Of a stretch of 64,000 bases of DNA, positions 1 to 8,197 are shown piece by piece. The notes beneath the pieces are model-generated. The model was not told the DNA's origin, searched no databases, and was given only the letters and a program-made list of their open reading frames with translations. The stretch is from contig NC_135172.1 of NCBI RefSeq assembly GCF_041146795.1, positions 41,896,123 through 41,960,122 of the forward strand, given 5' to 3'. Each line of letters starts with the position of its first letter. Position 1 is the stretch's first letter. Origin of the DNA: Maylandia zebra (lineage: Eukaryota > Chordata > Actinopteri > Cichliformes > Cichlidae). The position numbers and the translations under genes were made by a program.

Positions 1-787
1 GAGACAGGCAGGAGTCACAATGAACCGGGGACAAAGACCGGAGAACAACTCCATTAGCTTGAAGCCTAATGTCTCACTATCAGTTCCAGGAAGCTTTTCA
101 CTTTGTTACAGTACATTATGTACCACACTTTGGCATACACTATTGTGAGTACATTAACTTTGTTGTTCAGGCGTGGTTCAAATGGCAAACACAGAGGTCA
201 GAGGGTCAGCGTGGAGCCTGACGCTGCTAACAAAACAACCCAACAGAAAATCGAATGAAAGGAAGATTCATAACAGTCCACTTGAAACAGGCTTGAAAGG
301 TGACAGAATCCTGATATTTTTCCAAATAAAAGAAATACTTTTGAACTCTTTATTTTCTTGCGTCATAACAACTGTAGTGGGGTGGATTTAGAATAGAATA
401 ATCCTTTCATTGTCCCACATGGGGAAAGTTGGAAGTTTATTTTTAACTGATGCCATGATGATGCTTAAATTTAGGGGTGTAACCACGCTGACTGTCCCAG
501 CACACAGAGGCATGGCTGAGTGCTGCAAACCTTCACCTTGTTTTTGTTTTAGGAACCTGTTTATTCTATTTTATTTGAGAGTAAACTTGGTGTGGAAGTT
601 AAACTTGGTGCATTACTTGCCGTGCAGTCCTTTGATTGGCTGCTGTGCTGCTGCATAAATTAACAGATTTGGCTGAATTTGCGAATGATGTAGCCTCATT
701 CAAAAGGTGGTTGTTTTGCATAAGTTTCACTGTGTGGTCAGAGTCCACCAATGTATCGCTGTATAAGTTGTGTAAAAAAAAAGAAAA
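1..787. other. Left flank, no gene recognised
   Basis: Only short chance reading frames are present. The stretch has no recognisable exon, domain or tRNA. A LINE-tail-like patch sits at 388-445, and an A-rich run (about 773-793) leads into the hAT terminal repeat at 798. It lies beyond the 3' end of rin2. Confidence 0.5.
388..445 (-). repeat. LINE 3'-tail fragment
   Basis: The patch reads as the reverse complement of a fish LINE tail: a 'tgtgggac..taaagg' block next to short AT-rich pentamers. The same tail design occurs on the plus strand at 24,150-24,193, 50,510-50,574 and 61,560-61,604. The copy is short and decayed, so family assignment is by similarity to those copies only. Confidence 0.45.
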
Positions 788-907
788 AAAAATATATTAG
801 GGGTGCAACGATATTCGTATCGATATTGAACCGTTCGATACAGTGCTTTCGGTTCGGTACGCATATGTATCGAACAATACAACATTTGTAATTTATTTTA
901 TCAACTT

Positions 908-1029
908 TCCTTCTGACGATGCTGTCTGTGTTGAGCGCTCAGTGAATCTGCGTTCGACTACTCCGCCTAGGCTGCACTGTCGAGCGCAGATCCACTGAGC
1001 GCTCAACACAGACAGCATAGTCAGAAGGA
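908..1029. repeat. Long imperfect hairpin (about 50-bp arms)
   Basis: The left arm (908 to about 957) and right arm (about 979-1,029) are reverse complements with only about three mismatches over the first 47 bases. They enclose a loop of roughly 20 bases. The arms include the block GTTGAGCGCTCA. The hairpin lies inside the left part of the hAT-type element. Confidence 0.8.
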
Positions 1030-1610
1030 AGAGCGCAGGGCAAGCTAGCAAGACAGAAGTTAAGCTCTCCTTGCAACATGGACCTCCCCCACTCTCATTC
1101 AGATCTGGCGTTTGGAATTATTTTGGTTTTCATGTGACGTATGACCCTGAAGGTAAGCGAGTCATGGACTAAAGTAAAACAGTATGTTGGATGTGCCATG
1201 CAATGCTCAATTACATAGGTGGGAACTAGTGTGTTAGCGCAGTTAGCTCGTTAACGTGTTGGCCGTCTAGCCCCATGCACAGGGCGATCGGCGGTAGCTC
1301 GTTAACGGAGATTTGCCGTGTTGTGGCGTTAAGGTCATTTCAACGAGATTAACCTGAAAGCACTAGTGGGAACACAACGAATATGACTGCACATTTACAT
1401 CATCCTAGTGCAAAGACAAAAACAACAAGCATGCTACTAACTTTAGCCGAGTCATTTAGACAGCTGTTAGCACATGATTCTCCTTATGCTGCTGAGAATA
1501 TAGCCCAGAAGAAGCGGATAGTATAGCTTTTATTTTGGAAAGAGGCATTTCTCTGTAATAAACTCTCTTTTCCAAAGATGAGTGATTCCTCAATCAGATA
1601 CAGGGCTCGG

Positions 1611-1647
1611 AAAATCGCTAGCCCGACGTCCTGGGGCTAGCGATTTT
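1611..1647. repeat. 14-bp palindrome with 9-nt loop
   Basis: AAAATCGCTAGCCC (1,611-1,624) and its exact reverse complement (1,634-1,647) flank a short loop. CAGGGCTCGG precedes it at 1,601, which looks like a hAT terminus, so this may be the end of a second, older element inside the first. No matching far end was found. Confidence 0.6.
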
Positions 1648-1942
1648 TTTCAGATGGGCTACCCTGCGGGCTACCCTGCCCGTCGGGCTATTGTAGGAAG
1701 GAAAAATCTATGTCAATGCTTTTGCATTCTTTCGGAAATGTAGCTGGGTAATTATGTCATTGGCATCGGTGAGCCACTGCCAATATGTGACATATTGAAA
1801 TCGCTTTTGAATTTGCGCTTGTTTTTTTGCTTTCACTTTGCAATCGCGCGAACTGTGTATAGAGAGCGACAGCACTGATTGGTGAGTGATGATAATTTGC
1901 GCACCAATTCCTCTGACGTTGTCTTATCAATCGTTAGCTTAC

Positions 1943-2216
1943 TGTAACGTTCACAAGAACCAGACGGTTGGGGTCTCAGTTTGTCCGTTTATTCGGCACA
2001 TAAGCCAGCGGGTTGTTAACTCAGGGGGAAGCGCTCTCGAACTACACCTCTCTTCAGCCTGGCACCCACACAGAACAACCAGGTCCCCCCACCCCTTCCT
2101 GTACACCACCCTCACTACTTCCTGCAGCCCAACCAAACATGAATCTTAAAGGAACAACAACAGTGTGCAGAGAAAACCAACATGTCACTGTCCAGTAACA
2201 CTTAACCATCGTTACA
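1943..2216 (-). repeat. 3' LTR of the gypsy element
   Basis: The 274-bp direct repeat has short inverted ends TGTAACG...CGTTACA. Read by eye against 6,864-7,137 I see no differences. It follows the G-rich tract at 2,220-2,226. The pol stop codon (2,202-2,204) falls 13-15 bases inside this LTR. Confidence 0.95.
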
Positions 2217-5200
2217 CTGCCCCCCCAGCAATAAGTTCCTCGTCCCCGAGGGAACGACACAGTCTCTGAGGCGGGGCGGTAGCCTACGTTCCCTCCTTGA
2301 CCTCCTGAGCCCCTGAGGAGGACGCGGAGCTTCGGGGCTTTGGGGTGAAGAGTCCGAGGGGGGGGAACGCAGCCCCGGTCGGGGGCCCCTCTGAGCAGGG
2401 TCATGGACGCTCTGTACACGTCCCTCTGGAAAGGAGGGGAGGGACTGTCCTCTGTAGGGGGCCATCCGGTCTCTGTGCAGCGCTACTATCCTCCCCCTAG
2501 GAGGCAACTGCACCCTGTAAACAACCTCCCCCACTCGCTCTAGGACGCTGCAAGGCCCCACCCAGCTGCTATCCAGTTTAGGACACCGTCCCTTCTTCCT
2601 CTTTGGGCTGTAGACCCACACCAGCTCCCCAGCACGGAAGTGCCTCCCTTTAGTGGTGATGTCGTAATTCCTCTTTTGGCGCAGGCCTGCCTTCGCCAGC
2701 TGCTCTCGGGCGTAGGAATGTGCAGAATCCAGCCGGTCCTGCAGCTTCCTTGCGTAGTCCCGGCCCGGTGGTGCCTCTGGCGCGTCCGGGGGTTTCCCAA
2801 AAGCCAACTCTGCAGGAGTTCTCAGCTCTCTCCCTAACATGAGCAGGGCAGGCGTACATTGGGTGGAGTCCTGCACTGCCGACCTGTAGGCCATGAGGGT
2901 AAGGGGAAGATGGTAATCCCAGTCCCGTTGGTGTTCTGAGGTAAGGATGGCTAGCTGCTGGGCCAGCGTCCTGTTAAACCTTTCCACCAGCCCATCGCTT
3001 TGGGGGTGAAGTGGGGTGGTGCGGGTTTTCTTAGTCCCAAGGCGTTCACACATGGCAGCAAATACCTTGGACTCAAAGTTACGCCCCTGGTCACTGTGGA
3101 GGGTCTCTGCTGTTCCAAAGCGGCTGAACATCCCCTCCACTAATACATCAGCGACCGTCTCAGCCTCCTGATCTGGGATGGCGTATGCTTCCGGCCACTT
3201 GGTAAAATAGTCCATGGCCACAAGAACATAGCGGTTTCCTCTGTCTGTGCGAGGAAATGGGCCCATGACGTCCACAGCTACTCGCTCCATTGGGGCTCCT
3301 GCTGGTTGCTGCTGAAGCTGAGCCCGGGACTGGTCTTGTGGCCCTTTGTGTGAGGAACATGCATCACAGCTGCGGCAAAAGTCCTCCACATCCCTCCGCT
3401 GTTGACCCCAGTAATAGCCCTGGCGGAGGCGGCGAAGAGTCTTGGAGACCCCAAAGTGGCCAGAGCCAGTGCTCCCATGGCAGGCTCCCAGCACAGCTGA
3501 CCTCAGCGACCTTGGCACCACAACCTGCCACCTCTCCTCCCCCGTGGCAGGATCCTTCCAGGCACGCTCCAACACCCCCTCCTTCAGCCTGAGAGCTGCA
3601 AACTTGGCCCACAGCCCCCTGGTACAGATGGAAAACCCAGTGACCTCATCCCAAAGGGGTTGCTCCCCCTTCTCCAGCCACTGCAGGACCGGCAGCAGGT
3701 CTGTGTCTTGTTCCTGCCGTGCCCTCCACTCCGCTGCATCCACCACCAGAAGAACCCTGCAGGCGAGCTGTGCTGCTCCGTCTATTGTCGTGAGTTCCCG
3801 CTCTATTTCCTCTCGCTTCTCACAGTAACGGCAGCCAGCTGCAGCACATGAGCGGCGAGAGAGGGCGTCTGCGTTAGAATGGTGCGTCCCTGCTCTGTGC
3901 TCCACGGTGAAATTGAAGGCTTGGAGCTCCTCCAGCCAGCGAGCCACCTGTCCCTCTGGCTCCCTGAAAGACATCAGCCACTGAAGGGCAGCATGATCAG
4001 TTCTGACAACAAATGCTGTGCCGCACAGGTAGTATTTAAAGTGTCTCACCCCCGCCACCACAGCCAACAGCTCTCGTCGTGTGACACAGTAGCGCCGCTC
4101 GCTCCTGTTCAGGACCCGGCTGAAGTACGCCACCACCTTCTCCCCTTCCGGTCCAACCTGCGACAACACCGCTCCCAGCCCCACATTACTTGCGTCAGTG
4201 TCCAGGACAAAAGGCAGGGCGGGGTCAGGGGGGGCAAGGACTGGAGACTCTGTCAGCAATCTGCGGAGGGTGTCGAACGCCTGCTGACAGTCCTGGGTCC
4301 AGATGAAGTCACGGTCCTTCTGCAGCAGGTGGAAGAGTGGTGCGGCTATGGAGGAAAAGCCCTTCACAAACCTCCTGTAATAAGACGCCAGTCCTAGGAA
4401 GCTTTTGAGCTGTTTCTGGTCTGCTGGTGTGGGCCACTCGGTAATGGTGTGAATTTTTTCCTCCAAAGTGCTGATGCCCTCACGACCCAGCTTGTGGCCC
4501 AGAAACTCCACCTCCCTCCTCATGAAGTGGCACTTGTCGGGATGCAGCTTCAGGCCTGCAGCCGCCACCCTCTCCAACACTTGTCTCAGGGCATCCAGGG
4601 CAGCATCAAAGGAGCTCCCGTGCACTAGAAGATCATCCAGGTAAACCAGACACCGTTGCCGTGGGACGCCAGCCAGCACACTGTCCATGAGCCTCTCGAA
4701 GGTCGCAGGAGCGTTGCAAAGGCCAAAACTCAGGACTTTGAACTGCCATAGTCCCCTGTTAGTGCAGAAGGCTGTCTTCGGTCTGGATTCCGGGGACAGT
4801 GGCACCTGCCAGTAGCCACTCCGCAAGTCCAGGGTGGAAAACCAGGAGGACCCGGCTACTAAGTCGAGGGACTCATCAATCCTGGGAAGGGGGTAAGAGT
4901 CTTTCTTCGTCACTTTGTTGAGTGGTCTGTAGTCCACACAGAAACGCATCCTAGGACTTTTTTTCTTAGGCACCATCACCACCGCGGAGGCCCACGGGCT
5001 ATCAGATGGTTCTATGATGCCCGCCTTCATCATTTCACACAGCTCCCTGTCTGCAGCCTCCTGATGAGCCAGGGGCAGGCGGCGGGGGCGCACTTTAATA
5101 GGCTGGGCATCCCCGGTCTCAATGACGTGCTCTACCAAGTGTGTCAAGCCAACATCACTTTCTTTCAGGGCAAAAATGTCACTAAACTCTTTTAGTACCT

Positions 5201-5264
5201 GCCATAGACTCTCTTGCTGCTGTGGAGTCAGCCCCTCACAGTTCTTTGACCAGATACTCCTCAC
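2202..5264 (-). CDS. pol: Pol: reverse transcriptase, RNase H and integrase
   Basis: This is an open frame of 1,020 codons, counted from the first codon after the linker. It would normally be made as a Gag-Pol fusion, so no start codon is needed. RT has the catalytic YLDD at residues 208-211 and a Ty3-like RT core at about 60-240. RNase H shows DTDAS (355-359), E398 and D423. Integrase has an H2C2 zinc site (H596, H603, C630, C633), then D665, D725 and E761, a canonical DD-35-E spacing. A GPY/F module follows at about 880-940. All catalytic residues are present, so the enzyme looks competent. The C-terminal tail runs through the polypurine tract and stops inside the 3' LTR. Confidence 0.93.
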   Translation of the reverse strand: MRSIWSKNCEGLTPQQQESLWQVLKEFSDIFALKESDVGLTHLVEHVIETGDAQPIKVRPRRLPLAHQEAADRELCEMMKAGIIEPSDSPWASAVVMVPKKKSPRMRFCVDYRPLNKVTKKDSYPLPRIDESLDLVAGSSWFSTLDLRSGYWQVPLSPESRPKTAFCTNRGLWQFKVLSFGLCNAPATFERLMDSVLAGVPRQRCLVYLDDLLVHGSSFDAALDALRQVLERVAAAGLKLHPDKCHFMRREVEFLGHKLGREGISTLEEKIHTITEWPTPADQKQLKSFLGLASYYRRFVKGFSSIAAPLFHLLQKDRDFIWTQDCQQAFDTLRRLLTESPVLAPPDPALPFVLDTDASNVGLGAVLSQVGPEGEKVVAYFSRVLNRSERRYCVTRRELLAVVAGVRHFKYYLCGTAFVVRTDHAALQWLMSFREPEGQVARWLEELQAFNFTVEHRAGTHHSNADALSRRSCAAAGCRYCEKREEIERELTTIDGAAQLACRVLLVVDAAEWRARQEQDTDLLPVLQWLEKGEQPLWDEVTGFSICTRGLWAKFAALRLKEGVLERAWKDPATGEERWQVVVPRSLRSAVLGACHGSTGSGHFGVSKTLRRLRQGYYWGQQRRDVEDFCRSCDACSSHKGPQDQSRAQLQQQPAGAPMERVAVDVMGPFPRTDRGNRYVLVAMDYFTKWPEAYAIPDQEAETVADVLVEGMFSRFGTAETLHSDQGRNFESKVFAAMCERLGTKKTRTTPLHPQSDGLVERFNRTLAQQLAILTSEHQRDWDYHLPLTLMAYRSAVQDSTQCTPALLMLGRELRTPAELAFGKPPDAPEAPPGRDYARKLQDRLDSAHSYAREQLAKAGLRQKRNYDITTKGRHFRAGELVWVYSPKRKKGRCPKLDSSWVGPCSVLERVGEVVYRVQLPPRGRIVALHRDRMAPYRGQSLPSFPEGRVQSVHDPAQRGPRPGLRSPPSDSSPQSPEAPRPPQGLRRSRRERRLPPRLRDCVVPSGTRNLLLGGQCNDG
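2217..2227 (-). promoter_or_regulatory. Polypurine tract
   Basis: On the minus strand a run of seven G (2,220-2,226) followed by CAG directly abuts the 3' LTR. This is the expected site for plus-strand priming in an LTR retrotransposon. It overlaps the last codons of pol. Confidence 0.7.
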
Positions 5265-5829
5265 TGCCTCTCCTCCTCCTCCTCCTCCGCTCGCTGTTCT
5301 GCTGGCGGGTCTGCAGGGGTCTCTGCGGTGGAGGTGGACGCCGCGGCAGATGCTGTGCAGACCGGGGGAGGAATAAGCGGCACCTTCTTCCCATCAGAGA
5401 GTACGAGGAGGCCTTTGCCTAAGTCCAGTACACCACCAATGGCTCGTAAAAAAATCCAGCCCAAGGATGCAGGCGTCCTGCACGTCAGCCACCCAGGCAG
5501 CATAAGACACACCGAGGTCCCCCACCTTGAACTGGAACACTCCCTTCCCTCTCATTGGGGCCAGATCACCGGTCACAGTCTTAAGTTGCACGTTAGTCGG
5601 TTGTACAGCAGCTCCGGTTGGGACAATATCGGGTCGGACCAGCGTTGCATTGGATCCCGTGTCCAGCAGGGCCGTACAGGACACCCCCGCAATCGTCACT
5701 GGAACATGGCAAAAGCCGCCAACCTGGGTCCAGCCCACAGTGATGGCCGCACCGGGTGGAGGTGGCGGTGGTGTGGGGATGTCGTTCTCCCAGGCCCGTG
5801 TACTCCCGCCTACACGGGCCCGTGGGCGT
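5264..5829 (-). pseudogene. pro: Protease and linker region of pol, with two 1-nt frame breaks
   Basis: After the -1 shift the frame encodes a proline-rich linker and then a retroviral-type aspartic protease. The active-site triad is DTG (within LLDTGS), and a hydrophobic segment carrying ILGLDF follows. At 5,448-5,454 a run of seven A (seven T on the coding strand) moves the reading into another frame, which continues the protease C-terminus and an acidic linker. A second break in a GAG-repeat at about 5,266-5,272 returns to the original frame just before the RT region. The breaks cancel (+1 then -1). Both lie in low-complexity runs, so sequencing or assembly error is as likely as real mutation. 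Confidence 0.75.
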
Positions 5830-6778
5830 TTCCCTGAACCGCTGCAAGCTTGGGGCACTGCCTGATGAGGTGTCCGACTTGTCCACATCCCCAGCAGCTC
5901 TGAGGTCGGCGGTGTGGGCCAGCCCGAGGGGAAGGCGACTGCAGCGAAGCTGTCTGCACCAAACTGCACAGGCCCGCTGGCGTCTCCATCTGTTCCACAG
6001 GTGCTGACACAGCCCTCACCACGTGTGCGTCGTCAGCGCCCCCAGAGGATCCTGCAAGCATCTCCCTCTCCAACGCTAGCTCCAGGGCTGCACTGAGTGT
6101 GGCCGGCCGAGCAAGCTGAGTTTGCATGCGGAGCTCTTTAGGGCTCAGGGCCTGCAGGAACTGGTCCCGAGCTAACTCCGCCTGCACTGATGGTGGCATG
6201 CTGTCATACGCCCTCCGGCAAAGGCACTCGACTTCATGGGCCAAAATGCGGAGGGGCTCACCTGGCAATCTGCGTCTGTTGTGGAACTCCGACCTCAGCA
6301 GCACTGGTTGGTTATACTGCCCGAAGCGCCTCTGAAGTGCTCCGACCAGAGCATTATAATCTCCCCTCTGCTCCTCGGTCAGCAGCAGCAGGCATGCAGC
6401 TGCATCCTCACACAGGCACAAAGCCAATTGGAGAGCTTTATGTTCCTCAGACCAGCCAGCTGCAACAGCTAACAGCTCGAACTGTGCGATAAACACTTCC
6501 CATGGCGTCTTGCCGCTGAACTTAGGCGTTTTTATATTCGCTGCAGCTTGCTGGGCGCCGCCATGTTTGTTTACATCACGTGACGGCGCGCCAAGCGAGG
6601 TCGACTCCTTCCCGCCGGAATCGCGGCCGCTGTGCGAACAGTTCCCGAGCCTAGTCAAACCTGGAGAAAATCCAGCCTCGGCAGACAGCCGCAGCGCCGT
6701 TTCCCTCACTCCATGGGCGGGCGAGCGCGGACGAACCTCCCTCTCCTCCGTCTCCTTCTTAATCCTGCCCGGCAACAT
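5810..6778 (-). CDS. gag: Gag polyprotein of the gypsy element
   Basis: This 322-residue open frame starts at ATG 6,778, some 70 bases after the primer-binding site. A basic N-terminus is followed by a retrotransposon Gag core (about residues 85-200, with a 'KFSG..PWEVF' entry and a 'RRFGQ' exit). A single CCHC zinc knuckle follows at residues 295-308 (C-x2-C-x4-H-x4-C). Gag forms the particle shell and binds the RNA through the knuckle. The frame is uninterrupted and ends at TAG 5,810-5,812, shortly after a GGGAAAC heptamer that would pass a fraction of ribosomes into the protease frame. No viral envelope follows. Confidence 0.9.
   Translation of the reverse strand: MLPGRIKKETEEREVRPRSPAHGVRETALRLSAEAGFSPGLTRLGNCSHSGRDSGGKESTSLGAPSRDVNKHGGAQQAAANIKTPKFSGKTPWEVFIAQFELLAVAAGWSEEHKALQLALCLCEDAAACLLLLTEEQRGDYNALVGALQRRFGQYNQPVLLRSEFHNRRRLPGEPLRILAHEVECLCRRAYDSMPPSVQAELARDQFLQALSPKELRMQTQLARPATLSAALELALEREMLAGSSGGADDAHVVRAVSAPVEQMETPAGLCSLVQTASLQSPSPRAGPHRRPQSCWGCGQVGHLIRQCPKLAAVQGNAHGPV
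5828..5834 (-). promoter_or_regulatory. Canonical -1 ribosomal frameshift heptamer GGGAAAC
   Basis: In the gag frame the minus strand reads CAG GGA AAC, so the heptamer is phased X XXY YYZ. A -1 slip here enters exactly the frame that encodes protease, and the gag stop comes only about 15 bases later. The same heptamer is used at gag-pro junctions of some retroviruses. A downstream GC-rich stretch could form the stimulatory structure, but that was not computed. Confidence 0.75.
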
Positions 6779-6848
6779 CCTCGTCTCGTAACGGCAAGCG
6801 TCGCCGGCAACAGGGTCTCGGGCGTTCTGGGGTTCTTTTTTCTTTCTT

Positions 6849-6862
6849 CACTTCTGACACCA
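6849..6862 (-). promoter_or_regulatory. Primer-binding site matching tRNA-Leu
   Basis: One base after the 5' LTR the minus strand reads TGGTGTCAGAAGTG. This is complementary to a tRNA 3' end of the form CACTTCTGACA plus CCA. That ending is known for vertebrate tRNA-Leu(CAA), so leucine tRNA is the inferred primer. Confidence 0.75.
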
Positions 6863-6863
6863 A

Positions 6864-7137
6864 TGTAACGTTCACAAGAACCAGACGGTTGGGGTCTCAG
6901 TTTGTCCGTTTATTCGGCACATAAGCCAGCGGGTTGTTAACTCAGGGGGAAGCGCTCTCGAACTACACCTCTCTTCAGCCTGGCACCCACACAGAACAAC
7001 CAGGTCCCCCCACCCCTTCCTGTACACCACCCTCACTACTTCCTGCAGCCCAACCAAACATGAATCTTAAAGGAACAACAACAGTGTGCAGAGAAAACCA
7101 ACATGTCACTGTCCAGTAACACTTAACCATCGTTACA
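6864..7137 (-). repeat. 5' LTR of the gypsy element
   Basis: This is the 274-bp partner of 1,943-2,216, with ends TGTAACG...CGTTACA and the duplication TTAC just outside (7,138-7,141). As the upstream LTR on the minus strand it should carry the element's promoter. No confident TATA box could be picked out. Confidence 0.95.
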
Positions 7138-7258
7138 TTACTATGCAAACATGAGGAGTGAAATCTCCTGCAGCAAGCTTAAACATGTGAGAGGTTGATC
7201 GTGCAGAGAATCGCTGAGCATTATGTGAGTGCGTGTGTAAAAACAGCAGGATATATAT

Positions 7259-7534
7259 TGTAGCGGATCAGGGCTGTTCGGGGTTCTGTTTGTACAGTTA
7301 TGTTTTGTTTATGTTGCCATAGTGACGGGTGACGCCCTCTTGCTGCGACGGTGTGTCCTTCCGGGGTCAGAGGGCGCCCTGTGTGTTGTTGCTGCTGTGC
7401 GGTTGCTGCGCTGAGCAGTTAGCTAGCGGCAGTGTCCTTCTGCAGATGTCAATAAACGGCTGTGCTCCCTGGCTAGCTCACGGGAAGCAAGACCAAACGG
7501 TACCTCCGTCTCCTCCTTGTCTGAGCTCGCCACA
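7259..7534. mobile_element. Solo LTR of a different element
   Basis: The 276-bp segment begins TGTAGCGG and ends GCCACA, and is flanked by the 4-bp duplication ATAT (7,255-7,258 and 7,535-7,538). It contains AATAAA (about 7,452) in the plus orientation, as expected for an LTR polyadenylation signal. It is unrelated in sequence to the 274-bp gypsy LTR. No internal region or second LTR is present, consistent with LTR-LTR recombination. The duplication is AT-rich, so it could be chance. Confidence 0.6.
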
Positions 7535-7559
7535 ATATTTTAGTTCTGCTGAGCCAAAT

Positions 7560-7725
7560 AAGACAGGTCAGGGTGAAGAAGTGACAGCCAAAGAAAAACT
7601 TACCACAAAACGGAAAAGTTATGACAAATCAGATAAGGCAAAAAGAAAGTGCAGCTTTATGGTTTCATGGACAAAAGAATTTCTGTGGCTGCAATATGAC
7701 AAGCGAAATAACCAGGGCTGCACAT
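7560..7725 (+). pseudogene. Relic of hAT-associated TTF-type zinc-finger protein
   Basis: An open stretch encodes a lysine-rich segment and then a WTKEFLWLQYD motif, the start of the TTF/BED-like zinc finger found at the N-terminus of hAT transposases and their ZNF862/KIAA1586-like descendants. The frame is cut off before the finger's cysteines and runs into a CAGGGCTGCAC sequence at about 7,713 that resembles another hAT end. It is non-functional. Confidence 0.5.
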
Positions 7726-7850
7726 AAGTGGTCCACAGGTGCGCATTTGCTGTCAAAATAAAAAACGGGCACAAGATAAGAAGTTGCAACGCGTGTTTGC
7801 ATACATAAGATTTTCAGGAGGAGGACAGACATTTGTTTAGAACTCTTAAA

Positions 7851-8056
7851 GATGTCGAAGAAGCTCCTTTAAGCAATTACTGTGATGTTCCTCCACCTCC
7901 AAAGAAATGTCAGAAGGAGTCCGAACCACAAAAGAAGCACGTATTCTCGGAAGAGTAGTTGCAGGAGGTGAGCTGGCTTCAAACAAATGATGAACGCACA
8001 GAGATGTGGTGCAGAATGTGCCGTGAAAATGTAATAAATGACAAATTAAAAAGGCA
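7851..8056 (+). pseudogene. Second zinc-finger relic, with internal stop
   Basis: One frame reads an acidic/proline linker, an in-frame stop near 7,955, and then SWLQTNDERTEMWCRMCREN, the beginning of a TTF-type zinc finger with a C-x2-C pair. It is the degraded 5' coding end of a hAT-type transposase gene. The rest of the transposase is absent. Confidence 0.5.
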
Positions 8057-8150
8057 TGAACATTTTTTTTGTATCGAAAAAATATCGAACCGTGACACCA
8101 AAGTATCGAACCGAACCGAACCGTGAATTTTGTGTGTTGTTGCACCCCTA

Positions 8151-8154
8151 ATAA

Positions 8155-8195
<41 letters not shown>
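8151..8195. repeat. AT-dinucleotide microsatellite
   Basis: A nearly pure (TA)n tract lies directly at the right end of the hAT-type element. It blurs the target-site duplication there. Confidence 0.9.

Positions 8196-8197
<2 letters not shown>

Larger units (their letters stand above)
1943..7137 (-). mobile_element. Ty3/gypsy LTR retrotransposon, near-intact, young
   Basis: This is a complete 5,195-bp element read on the minus strand. It has two 274-bp LTRs, a primer-binding site, gag, protease, reverse transcriptase, RNase H, integrase, a G-rich polypurine tract and a 4-bp target duplication TTAC (1,939-1,942 and 7,138-7,141). The order RT-RNaseH-integrase places it in Ty3/gypsy (Metaviridae). 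The integrase ends in a GPY/F module; no chromodomain and no envelope gene are seen. The two LTRs appear identical over 274 bp, which implies a recent insertion. It landed inside an old hAT-type element. The coding capacity is damaged only by two one-base indels in the protease-RT linker. Confidence 0.95.
798..8150. mobile_element. Decayed hAT-type transposon hosting nested insertions
   Basis: The left end begins TAGGGGTGCAAC at 798 and the right end is its reverse complement, finishing at 8,150. Both ends carry subterminal repeats of the CGGTTCGGT/TCGATAC type (about 820-870 and 8,070-8,125). The flanking 8-mers are AT-rich; 789-796 and 8,152-8,159 agree at 7 of 8 positions, which would be a hAT-style duplication if the terminus is moved one base outward. 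Between the ends are a 50-bp-arm hairpin (908-1,029), a second palindrome (1,611-1,647), a Ty3/gypsy element (1,943-7,137), a solo LTR (7,259-7,534) and two relics of TTF-type zinc-finger reading frames. Without the gypsy and its duplication the element would be about 2.15 kb. No DDE/hAT transposase core is visible, so it is non-autonomous or gutted. It may be a composite of more than one hAT element. Confidence 0.65.

Noticed and set aside
2640..4397. Plus-strand frames of up to 172 codons inside the gypsy element
   Set aside because: They are shadows of the GC-rich pol gene on the minus strand and carry no domain.
5448..5454. Programmed frameshifting at the T7 run in the protease C-terminus
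   Set aside because: The needed shift is +1, not the -1 favoured by such runs, and a second break further on simply restores the frame. Indel or sequencing error is simpler.
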